A stretch of 64,000 nucleotides of DNA. Source: Halorubrum salipaludis (GTDB lineage: Archaea; Halobacteriota; Halobacteria; Halobacteriales; Haloferacaceae). The DNA lies in the NCBI RefSeq assembly GCF_002286985.1, contig NZ_NSKC01000009.1, positions 1-64,000 of the forward strand, written 5' to 3'. Numbering within the stretch: the stretch's first letter is position 1; each line of letters starts with the position of its first letter. Shown here in pieces: positions 53,390-61,122 of the stretch. Made by a program: the position numbers and the translations under genes. The notes beneath the pieces were generated by a model, which saw only the letters and a program-made list of their open reading frames with translations, was not told where the DNA came from and did no database searches.

Positions 53390-56245
53390 CTACCCGGCGC
53401 GTTCGAACCCGGTGATCTCGAAGCGCGCTCCGCCGGCCTCGCTCTCGGTGACCCGGACGTCGCAGCCGTGCGCGTCGGCGACCTCCTTGACGATCGCGAG
53501 ACCGAACCCCGTCCCGTCCTCGCGCGTCGAGTAGCCGGACTCGAAGATCCGCTCGCGGTCGGCCTCCGGGATTCCGGGGCCGTCGTCCGCGACGTAGAAC
53601 CCGTCGTCCAGGTCGCCGACCGTGATCGTCACGTCGTCGTCGCCGTGTTCCACGCTGTCGCCGGACTCCGTCCGGGTGCCAGTCGAGCCGTGCTCGACGC
53701 TGTCGCCGGGGGTCGCCCGGCTGCCAGTGGAACTGTGTTCCACGCTGTTCCGGATCAGGTTCTCTAACAGCTGTGCGAGCCGGCTCCGATCGGCCAGAAC
53801 CGCGGACTCGGCGTCGACGACGAGCGTCGCCGAGCCGGTGTCCACGTTCTCCCAGCAGTCCTCGACGAGCCGGGCCAGATCGACCGGCTCCGCGTCGGTC
53901 ACCTCCGCGCCCTCGCGCGCCAGTTCCAGCAGGTCGTCGATGAGCGCCCCGATCCGGTCGTGGGCCCTCGCCACCGCGTCTAGGTGCTCGTCGTCGCGGT
54001 CGGAGCGGAACAGGTCGAGATACCCCTCGGCCGCGTTCAAGGGGTTCCGGAGGTCGTGCGAGACGATGCTGGCGAACTCGTCGAGCTGCTCGTTCTGCCG
54101 TTCGAGTTCGCGCTCGCGCTCGATGCGATCGAGCGCGGTCGTCGTGTGCGCGGCGACGGTCTCCGCGAGCGACACGTCCACGTCGTCGAACGCGCCGGGT
54201 TCGGTCGACCCGATCAGGAGGACGCCGTGGTCGCCGAGCGGGAGGATGATCTCGCTGCGGACCGGCGTGTCCGGGTTGAACGGCTCTGAAACCTCCGAGA
54301 TGTCGCCGTAAATCACCGGTTCCCCCGACTCGAACGCCTCTCCGGCGAGCCCCTCTCCGAGTTCGAACACCGGTGGTTCACCGACGAGCTCCTCGGTCAT
54401 GTCCGTCCACGCGACCGGAACCAGTTTATCCTCGTCCTCGTCGTGGAGGTGTACCGCGCTCGCCGGCATGTCGAGGACGTCGTGGACGGTGTCGATACTG
54501 ATTTCGACGGCCCGCTCGGCCGTCTCGGCCCGCATGACCGACCGGACGGTCTCGTGTAACGCGTCGATGGCCCGCCTGTGGTGTTCGTGGTCGGTGACGT
54601 CCGTCACGAACCCCTCCAGCGCCACCGCCTCGCCGCCGTCGTCGTACGTCGCCCGACCCCGCTCCCACACCCACTTCGCTTCGCCGTCCCTGGTGCGGAT
54701 CCGGTAGGTGATCTCGAACGGCTCGCGCCGCTCGATCGCCTTCTGTATCGACTCCCACACCGCCTCCCGGTCCTCGGGGTGGATGACGCGCTCGCCGTAC
54801 ACGCTCTCGTCGTCCTCCAACTCCGAGGGTCGATACCCCGTCAGCTCCGTCACCTCTCCCCTGACGTCCTCCATCGGCCACCCGGGCTCGTTCGCGCACC
54901 GATACACCATTCCCGGCAGGTTGTCGACGAGCCGCGAGAGCCGTCGCTCGCGCCGTTTGCGCTCCGTGAGGTCCCGCCCGATCCCGATGATTCCGACCAG
55001 TTCGCCGTCGCGGTCCGTGAGGCTCGACCCCGCGAACTCGTAGGGGACGCGCTCGCCGCCCGCCGTCAGCACCACGGATTCGACGGCCGCCTCGCCGGTG
55101 GTGAGCGTCTCCTCCATCGCGGCGCGGATCCGGTCTCGCTCGTCTTCGGGGAACAGCTCCGTCGCGCGCATGCCCTCGATCGCCTCGTCCGAGTAGCCGA
55201 CGGCCTCGACGAGGTGATCGTTCCAGCGCCGGAACGTCCCGTCGGTATCGATCACGTAGAAGACGTCGGTGAGCGAGTCGAGCGCTTGGTCGACGAAGTC
55301 GCGCTCCTCGCGGAGGCTCTCGCGGACCTCGAACGAGTGGATGACGTGAGCGATGTCGTCGCCGAGTTCGGCGAGCAGTTCGCGTTCGGTCGCGTCGAAG
55401 GCGTTCGGGCGGTCGGCGTAGACGGCGAGCGCGCCGTACAACGTGTCCTGATACTCGAGCGGGAGGGCGGCAACCGAGCGAAACCCGCGTTCGACCGCCG
55501 CGGACTCCCACGGGTCGAAGTCGTCGTCCTCGGTGATGTCCTGTGAGACGGCGACCCGTCGCTCGCGTATCGCCGTCCCGGCGGGACCCCGTCCGGTGGC
55601 GCTCTCGTCGGTCGTGATCGTGATCCCGTCGAGGTAGCCGCGCTCGACGCCCGCGGACACCCGGGGTTCGATGCGGCCCGTCTCGGCGTGGACCTCGCCG
55701 ATCCACGCGAACCGGTAGGGCTCGGAGTCGCTGATGATCTCGCAGACCCGGCGCTCGACCGCGTTCCGGGAGTCGGCGCGCACGATCGCCGTGTTGATCT
55801 CGCTGGCGAGCGTCCGGATCCGGTCGAGTTCGGCGGCGCGCTGGCCCGTCCGGTACTGCTCGACCGCGTTCGCGATCCGGTTCGCGAGGACGGCGTACTG
55901 GCCGGTTCCGCTCTCCTTCTGGAGGTAGTCAGTGACGCCGGACGCGATCGCGTCGCTCGCGACCTCTTCGCTGCCCTTGCCCGTGTAGAGGATAAAGGGG
56001 AGCTCCGGTCGATCCTCGCGGACGGCCTCGAGGAACTCGATCCCGTTGTTCCCGGGCATGTCGTAGTCGGAGACCACGCAGTCGACGTCGCCGTCGCCGA
56101 CGCGGTCCAGTCCCTCGCTCGCGTTCGTCGCGGTCTCGACGTCGATCCGGTCGTCCTCGCGTTCGAGGTACGTCGCGGCCAGCTCCGCGAGCTGCGGGTC
56201 GTCGTCGACGTGGAGGACGCGGATCGCGTCTGGGGACCGGCTCAT
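53390..56245 (-). CDS. Hybrid sensor kinase: REC-GAF-PAS-PAS-GAF-HisKA-HATPase
   Basis: A 951-residue soluble kinase. REC spans 8-125 (phospho-acceptor D60 in VVSDYDMPG). GAF is about 150-300. Two PAS domains, about 315-430 and 435-550, come next. A second GAF is about 570-705. HisKA has H730 in IVSHDLRNPL; the ATP domain has the N box near N833, G1 at DDGPGIP and G2 at GTGFGLAI. Residues 834-871 carry an unusual 15-residue repeat right after the N box. It is of the haloarchaeal Bat/HTR-like signal protein type; the output partner is unknown. Confidence 0.9.
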   Translation of the reverse strand: MSRSPDAIRVLHVDDDPQLAELAATYLEREDDRIDVETATNASEGLDRVGDGDVDCVVSDYDMPGNNGIEFLEAVREDRPELPFILYTGKGSEEVASDAIASGVTDYLQKESGTGQYAVLANRIANAVEQYRTGQRAAELDRIRTLASEINTAIVRADSRNAVERRVCEIISDSEPYRFAWIGEVHAETGRIEPRVSAGVERGYLDGITITTDESATGRGPAGTAIRERRVAVSQDITEDDDFDPWESAAVERGFRSVAALPLEYQDTLYGALAVYADRPNAFDATERELLAELGDDIAHVIHSFEVRESLREERDFVDQALDSLTDVFYVIDTDGTFRRWNDHLVEAVGYSDEAIEGMRATELFPEDERDRIRAAMEETLTTGEAAVESVVLTAGGERVPYEFAGSSLTDRDGELVGIIGIGRDLTERKRRERRLSRLVDNLPGMVYRCANEPGWPMEDVRGEVTELTGYRPSELEDDESVYGERVIHPEDREAVWESIQKAIERREPFEITYRIRTRDGEAKWVWERGRATYDDGGEAVALEGFVTDVTDHEHHRRAIDALHETVRSVMRAETAERAVEISIDTVHDVLDMPASAVHLHDEDEDKLVPVAWTDMTEELVGEPPVFELGEGLAGEAFESGEPVIYGDISEVSEPFNPDTPVRSEIILPLGDHGVLLIGSTEPGAFDDVDVSLAETVAAHTTTALDRIERERELERQNEQLDEFASIVSHDLRNPLNAAEGYLDLFRSDRDDEHLDAVARAHDRIGALIDDLLELAREGAEVTDAEPVDLARLVEDCWENVDTGSATLVVDAESAVLADRSRLAQLLENLIRNSVEHSSTGSRATPGDSVEHGSTGTRTESGDSVEHGDDDVTITVGDLDDGFYVADDGPGIPEADRERIFESGYSTREDGTGFGLAIVKEVADAHGCDVRVTESEAGGARFEITGFERAG
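53633..53746 (-). repeat. 45-bp in-frame repeat in the kinase ATP-binding domain
   Basis: Codes for SVEHSSTGSRATPGD, SVEHGSTGTRTESGD, then SVEHGDDD, residues 834-871. Related kinases have a single SVEH(G) here, so two 15-codon units were probably added. Confidence 0.85.
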
Positions 56246-56411
56246 GAGACGGGTGTGATCGGAGCGTGGAGAGCCACGATAAATAAGATAGGGGGCGAGC
56301 GCGTGCGCGTAGCCGACCTCGAGTCTCGCGGTCGACAGCGGGGGAGCGGCGAGTGTGGGATTCGGCGTCGAGCGTGGGATTCGGCGGCGCTCGGTGTCCC
56401 GCCGGCGATCG

Positions 56412-56466
56412 CCGACTCAGTCGTCCAGCGACGCGACCACCGACTCAGTCGTCCAGCGACGCGACC
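56412..56466. repeat. 28-bp tandem duplication spanning the S9 peptidase stop codon
   Basis: Units begin at 56412 and 56440 (CCGACTCAGTCGTCCAGCGA...). The stop and last codons of the S9 peptidase gene (minus strand, stop 56445-56447) are repeated just beyond the gene. A looser direct repeat, GTGGGATTCGGCG, sits at 56354-56395. Confidence 0.9.
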
Positions 56467-58364
56467 GCGGTGCGCTCGGCCCCGATCCGCCGGTCGAGGA
56501 AGTCGTCGAGCAGCTCCAGCGACCGGATCTTCTGGTCGATGTCGCCGGAGCCGTGGCCCTCCTCGCCGAGCTCCTCGTACTCGTAGTCGACGCCCTCCTC
56601 GAAGCCGGCGTCGTCGAGGGCGTCGCGGAGGATCCTGGCCTGCGAGACGGGCACCCGCGGGTCGTTGACGCCGTGGACGATCAGGAGCGGCGCGTCGATG
56701 TTTTCGACGTAGTTCACGGGGCTGCGCTCGCGGTAGATCGCCTCGTTCTCGTCGGGCTCCCCGAGGTTCTTCACCATGAGCTCCGTCCGGAAGTGGGGCA
56801 TCGTGTTCTCGTACATGTCGAAGAGGTCGCTCACGCCGACCCACGTGATCCCGGCGGCGTACAGGTCGGGGTACTGGACCAGCTGCCAGTTCGCGGAGTA
56901 CCCCCCGTAGGAGCCGCCGTACACGACGACGCGGTCCTCGTCGAGCCAGTCGTACGCGTCGAGGACGCGTTCGGCGCCGACCGCCACGTCGCCCTGCTCG
57001 GCGCCGCCCCAGTCGTCGTACAGCTCCTCGACGAACTCGCGGCCGCGCCCCGTGGAGCCGCGGTAGTTCGCCTGCAGCACGGAGTACCCGCGCGAGAGCA
57101 GGAACTGCACGCGGTAGCTGAAGCGCCTGCTGTCGTGGTGCCGCGGGCCCCCGTGGGGGTTGACGATCAGCGGCGAGGGCCGTCGCCCGGAGTCGAACAG
57201 CAGCCCCTCGATCTCGAACGTCTCGTAGGGGTCGTGGTCGACCGCGCGCGCCGGGGTCTCGGGAACCCCGTCCGACTCGAACGTCACGACCTCGGGCTCG
57301 ACGAAGTCGTCCGGATCGAAGGGGCCGTACTCCGCGTCGAGCACCGTCTCCGTCGCGTCGCTCGCGAGGTCGTACGCGACCAGCTCCGGCCGCTCGCTCG
57401 ACGTGGTCCGGTAGGCAAGCAGGCGGTCGTCGGACAGCCGCCCCTCCGTCACGCTGGCGACGCCGGCCGGGAAGTCGAGCTCGCGCGCCTCCCCCGTCTC
57501 GGCGTCGTAGACAATCGGGACCGTCACGGCGCCGCGCGTCCGGCTCGCGACGAAGCGGTCGCCGCCTTCGAGGAAGTGGCTCGGCGACTCCTCGAACTCG
57601 TCGCCGCCGAACCAGGTCACGTCGACCGCAGCGTCGTCGCCCGTCTCGCCGTCGACCCCCCCGGAGAGGTCGACGATCCCGCTCCGCCCGAGGTCGGTGG
57701 TGTTGTCGCTCACGAGCAGTCGGTCGCCGTCCGGGCCCCAGTCGACGGGGCGCGCCTCGGCGCCCCTCTCGCCGATCTCGAGGTTCCGGGCGTTCGAACC
57801 GTCGATGTCGGCGACGTAGACGTCGCTGTTCTCGTACGCGTCGGTCTCGTTCGTCGAGTACGCGACCCGGTCGCCCGCCGGCGAGAGGTGGCCCGACCCG
57901 GCGGCGCGCTCGTGGTCGGTGAGCTTCGTCGTCTCGCCGCTCGGCAGGTCGTGCCGGTAGAGGTTCATCTGCCCGTCGCGGTTCGAGCAGAACAGCAGCG
58001 TCTCGCCGGCCTCGCCCACGTCGAGCAGGTAGATCTGGCCGTCCATCTCGACGACCGGCTCGGTCTCGCCGTCGAGCGACATCGCCCACACGTCGTGCTG
58101 CTCGTCGCCGTCCTCGTCGCGGTGATAAAAGAGGCGGTCGCCGGCGGGGTCCCACTCGAACCCGGCGCGCACCGAACGCGGGACCTCGCCGTCGCTCAGC
58201 TGCTCGACGGACCCGTCCGCGGGATCGAGGAGGTGAAGCTCGTTGCGGCCGGTCACGTCGTAGTAGAGGGCGATCGTCTCGCCGTCCGGGGACGCCCGCG
58301 GGCTCGCGATCGTCGGGAGGGAGGCGAGCTCGCGGAGCACGTCGGCGTCGTCAGTGTCGGACAT
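56445..58364 (-). CDS. S9 family serine peptidase (acylaminoacyl/prolyl oligopeptidase)
   Basis: A 639-residue peptidase. An N-terminal beta-propeller of about 380 residues has WDxxGDR-type blade motifs (FEWDPAGDRLFYHRD, DWGPDGDRLLVSD). A C-terminal alpha/beta-hydrolase follows with S485 in GGSYGGY, D568 in HGVND and H604 in EEGHGS. It cleaves short peptides or acylated N-termini in the cytoplasm. No signal peptide. It is divergent from the DUF2892 gene. Confidence 0.93.
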   Translation of the reverse strand: MSDTDDADVLRELASLPTIASPRASPDGETIALYYDVTGRNELHLLDPADGSVEQLSDGEVPRSVRAGFEWDPAGDRLFYHRDEDGDEQHDVWAMSLDGETEPVVEMDGQIYLLDVGEAGETLLFCSNRDGQMNLYRHDLPSGETTKLTDHERAAGSGHLSPAGDRVAYSTNETDAYENSDVYVADIDGSNARNLEIGERGAEARPVDWGPDGDRLLVSDNTTDLGRSGIVDLSGGVDGETGDDAAVDVTWFGGDEFEESPSHFLEGGDRFVASRTRGAVTVPIVYDAETGEARELDFPAGVASVTEGRLSDDRLLAYRTTSSERPELVAYDLASDATETVLDAEYGPFDPDDFVEPEVVTFESDGVPETPARAVDHDPYETFEIEGLLFDSGRRPSPLIVNPHGGPRHHDSRRFSYRVQFLLSRGYSVLQANYRGSTGRGREFVEELYDDWGGAEQGDVAVGAERVLDAYDWLDEDRVVVYGGSYGGYSANWQLVQYPDLYAAGITWVGVSDLFDMYENTMPHFRTELMVKNLGEPDENEAIYRERSPVNYVENIDAPLLIVHGVNDPRVPVSQARILRDALDDAGFEEGVDYEYEELGEEGHGSGDIDQKIRSLELLDDFLDRRIGAERTAVASLDD

Positions 58365-58415
58365 CCGATCGAAACGACGGGCGTATCGACTTCAACGTTT
58401 CCCGGCCATAGGAAC

Positions 58416-58424
58416 GTATTTACG
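58416..58424 (+). promoter_or_regulatory. TATA-like box of the DUF2892 gene
   Basis: GTATTTACG lies 23-31 bases before the ATG at 58447; spacing fits a leaderless transcript. Confidence 0.5.
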
Positions 58425-58446
58425 CTTGTGTGTAGTATTGTAACGT

Positions 58447-58680
58447 ATGAACCAGAACGTCGGTTCGACGGACAAGCGCGTCAGGACGGCCCTCGGAGCG
58501 GTCCTCGGGATCGCCTCGCTCGCGACGCTCGGCGGGGCGGTCCCGCTGCCCGCGCTCGCCGCGCCCGTGCTCGGGATCGCCGCCCTTCTCATGCTCGGCA
58601 CCGCCGCGACCGGAACCTGCGGACTCTACGCGCTGCTCGGCGTGGACACGTGTCCGGCGTCGGCGGGGGATTCGCGGTAA
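58447..58680 (+). CDS. DUF2892 (YgaP-like) membrane protein
   Basis: A 77-residue protein starting MNQNVGSTDKRVRTALGAVLG, the DUF2892 hallmark NVGxxDRxxR, followed by two transmembrane helices (ASLATLGGAVPLPALAAPVLGIAALLMLGT; CGLYALLGVDTC). The family is the membrane part of YgaP-type rhodaneses. It has two cysteines (GTCGLY, DTCPA). The 254-base gap after it has a 22-bp direct repeat (CACCGATCCGTCGGG) and nothing else I can name. Confidence 0.85.
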   Translation: MNQNVGSTDKRVRTALGAVLGIASLATLGGAVPLPALAAPVLGIAALLMLGTAATGTCGLYALLGVDTCPASAGDSR

Positions 58681-58934
58681 CAGTACCGAACGGACGTCAC
58701 CGATCCGTCGGGGGGAGGTCACCGATCCGTCGGGCACACCCGTCGGGGTGGGCTACAGCGCACGTGTTCCGGGGCCTCTGATCGCCGGCGGCGGCAGCGT
58801 CAAGTGCGGGTAACCGTACCGTTTCACATGAGGCGCCGAACCCACCCGAACAGCAGCGTACGGGCTCGTGACAACCGTTCCTCCGGGCTTCGATCCCTCG
58901 GGTTTCGGTCCGCCGGTCTCCGAGGTGATCGCCG

Positions 58935-60173
58935 GTGAGCGACGAGCCCACCGTGCTCGTGATCGGCGGCGGGGCGACCGGGGCCGGCGTTACCCGTGAT
59001 CTCGCGCTCCGCGGCGTCGACGTGATCCTCGTCGATCGGGGCGGGCTCGCGGGCGGGACCTCCGGTCGCTCGCACGGGCTGCTTCACAGCGGAGCCCGAT
59101 ACGCCGAGAGCGACGCGGCGGGCGCCGAGGAGTGCCTGAGAGAGAACCGAACGCTCCGATCCATCGCCGGCGAGTGCGTGCGCGAGACGGGCGGGCTGTT
59201 CGTCCGGCTGTCCGACGACGATCCCGACTACTTCGAGGAAAAGTTGGCGGCCTGTGAGTCGATCGGCATCGATACCGAGCGGCTCGACGGCGGTGCGGCC
59301 CGCGAGTTAGTCCCCGGCCTCGCAGACGACGTCGCCGAGGCGTTCCGGGTGCCCGACGGCGTGATCTACCCGTCCAGGCTCGTCGCCGCGAACGCGGCCG
59401 ACGCCGAGCGACACGGTGCCGCCGTGCACCCGCACGCGCCGGTCGAATCGATCGAGGTCGGTGACGGCGAGAGTCCCGGTGGCGTGACCCGCGTCCGCGT
59501 CGGCGGCGACCTCGACGCGACGCTCGAACCGGAGCACGTCGTCAACGCGACCGGGGCGTGGGCCGACCGGATCGCCGACATGGCCGGGGTCGAAGTCGGC
59601 ATGGCGCCGAGCCGCGGCGTGATGGTCTCCGTCGAACACGAGGGGCTCGGCCCGGTGTTGAACCGGTGTCGCGACCCCGACGACGGCGACATCGTCGTCC
59701 CCCACGACGGCGAGGTCGTGCTCGGCACGACGAGCGTCCCCGTCGACGATCCGGACGAGTACGAGACCGCCGACTGGGAGGTCGAACGCTCGGTCGCGGA
59801 GTGCGCGGCGATGCTCCCGGCCGTCGCCGAGGCCCCGGAGGTCAGGCGGTGGTGGGGAGTCCGTCCGCTGTACGCCCCGGACGAGGCGGGGTCGGACCGG
59901 CGCGGGATCTCGCGCGGCTTCACCCTGATCGACCACGCGGACGACGGCGTCTCGAACCTCTTCAGCGTGGTCGGCGGGAAGCTCACCACCTACCGCGAGA
60001 TGGCCGAGGTGACGGCCGACCGCGTCTGCGAGCGCCTCGGCGTCGACGAGCCCTGCGAGACCGCCGACGAACGGCTACCGGGAGCCGACGATCCGACGGA
60101 ACTCGACGGCTTCGTCGAGCGGTACGGCGGGACGAATCCGACCGACAGCGATGTGGTCGGCGTCGGCCGATAG
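58935..60173 (+). CDS. FAD-dependent glycerol-3-phosphate dehydrogenase GlpA-like, short form
   Basis: A 412-residue flavoprotein. It has VLVIGGGATGAGVTRDLALRG (dinucleotide motif), the GlpA phrases GGTSGRSHGLLHSGARYAESDAAGAEECLRENRTL, NATGAWADRIADMAGVEV, VGGKLTTYREMAE and VRRWWGVRPLYAPD. Full GlpA proteins carry a further C-terminal domain of about 130-160 residues; this one ends soon after the flavin domain. No glpB, glpC or glpK is adjacent. The GTG at 58935 follows a GAGGTGAT Shine-Dalgarno-like sequence. It could be a shortened enzyme or a relative with another substrate. Confidence 0.8.
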   Translation: MSDEPTVLVIGGGATGAGVTRDLALRGVDVILVDRGGLAGGTSGRSHGLLHSGARYAESDAAGAEECLRENRTLRSIAGECVRETGGLFVRLSDDDPDYFEEKLAACESIGIDTERLDGGAARELVPGLADDVAEAFRVPDGVIYPSRLVAANAADAERHGAAVHPHAPVESIEVGDGESPGGVTRVRVGGDLDATLEPEHVVNATGAWADRIADMAGVEVGMAPSRGVMVSVEHEGLGPVLNRCRDPDDGDIVVPHDGEVVLGTTSVPVDDPDEYETADWEVERSVAECAAMLPAVAEAPEVRRWWGVRPLYAPDEAGSDRRGISRGFTLIDHADDGVSNLFSVVGGKLTTYREMAEVTADRVCERLGVDEPCETADERLPGADDPTELDGFVERYGGTNPTDSDVVGVGR

Positions 60174-60258
60174 GGACCGGTCGCGGCCGCCGCGTTTGAG
60201 GCGCCGCGAGACGCTCTTACGCTCGTTTCTAAGAAAACTGCCCCACGATCCTCGAGCC

Positions 60259-60843
60259 CTATTCGTCGTCGATCAGGCCGCCGAACACGGAGGTCGCGGT
60301 GTCGGGCACGTCGAAGTCGTGGTAGTGCTCGCCCTTCTCGTTCGAGAGGATGTTGAGGGCCGCGGCGGCGCCGTCGCCGGCCGAGATGACCGCCTGCCAC
60401 TCCTCGGCGCGGACCATCGCGCCGGTCGCGTAGGCGCCCTCGACGCTCGTCTCCATCGAGACGCCGACGTCGACGAGGTCGCCGTCGAACTCGCAGCCGA
60501 GCGACTCGGCGAGGTCGCGGCTCGCGCCGGTCGCCAGCACCACGTAGTCGGCCTCGTACTCGCCGGCCTCGGTGGTCACGACGAACCCGTCGCCGGACGC
60601 CTCGACCGCGGTGACCTCCTCGCCCTGCTTCCGGTCGACGCCGAAGTCGTCCGCCTGCTGGCGGGCGGTCGCGAGGAACTCGCTGCCGCCGACCGAGCCG
60701 ATCCCGGGGTAGTTGAACAGGTGCGCCTTATGCATCCAGGTCTTGTCGGTGTCGAACAGGACGGCGTCGAGCCCGTTCTTGCCCGCGAACAGTCCCGCGC
60801 TGAGCCCTGCCGGTCCGCCGCCGACGATTGCTACGTCTGCCAT
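60259..60843 (-). CDS. Small FAD-dependent oxidoreductase (thioredoxin-reductase-like half)
   Basis: A 194-residue protein with GGGPAGLSAGLFAGKNGLDAVLFDTD, FNYPGIGSVGGSEFLATARQQADDFGVD, YVVLATGAS, and the C-terminal FAD motif EGAYATGAMVRAEEWQAVISAGDGAAAALNIL. The NADPH domain and the CxxC redox pair of thioredoxin reductase are missing, so only the FAD domain remains. Similar short forms are known in haloarchaea; electron donor unknown. ATG at 60841-60843. Confidence 0.85.
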   Translation of the reverse strand: MADVAIVGGGPAGLSAGLFAGKNGLDAVLFDTDKTWMHKAHLFNYPGIGSVGGSEFLATARQQADDFGVDRKQGEEVTAVEASGDGFVVTTEAGEYEADYVVLATGASRDLAESLGCEFDGDLVDVGVSMETSVEGAYATGAMVRAEEWQAVISAGDGAAAALNILSNEKGEHYHDFDVPDTATSVFGGLIDDE

Positions 60844-60952
60844 ACGCGTGTATAATAAGCGCACGTTCATAAGAGCTGGCGAAAGCGGGGATCGGCGCGT
60901 CGGCCGAGGAGTCGCGGGCACCACTCCGCCGACGTGCCCTCTCCGGCGCCCT

Positions 60953-61041
60953 CCGCCGGCAACTCTCCTCGGCGCCCTTTCCGGCCCTCTCCGCCGGCAA
61001 CTCTCCTCGGCGCCCTTTCCGGCCCTCTCCGCCGGCCCTCT
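60953..61041. repeat. 38-bp tandem repeat between divergent genes
   Basis: Two full copies (60953 and 60991) of a 38-bp unit beginning CCGCCGGCAACTCTCCTCGG, then partial copies at 61029 and 61042. It lies in the promoter interval between the FAD protein and the subtilase gene. Confidence 0.9.
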
Positions 61042-61092
61042 CCGCCGGCAACCCTCCGGCGGCGCTCTCTGCCGGCGTCCATCCGGCCGAAG

Positions 61093-61099
61093 GTATTTG
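61093..61099 (+). promoter_or_regulatory. TATA-like box of the subtilase gene
   Basis: GTATTTG lies 24-30 bases before the ATG at 61123. Confidence 0.5.
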
Positions 61100-61122
61100 C
61101 GCTCGCCGCCGGTGGTGTAGGT

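Noticed and set aside
58681-58934. Regulatory element in the gap after the DUF2892 gene
   Set aside because: Only a short direct repeat is visible; no palindrome or conserved motif.
58829-58938. 36-codon frame before the GlpA-like gene (MRRRTHPNSS...)
   Set aside because: Arginine-rich, poor third-position bias, and no promoter box at the expected distance.
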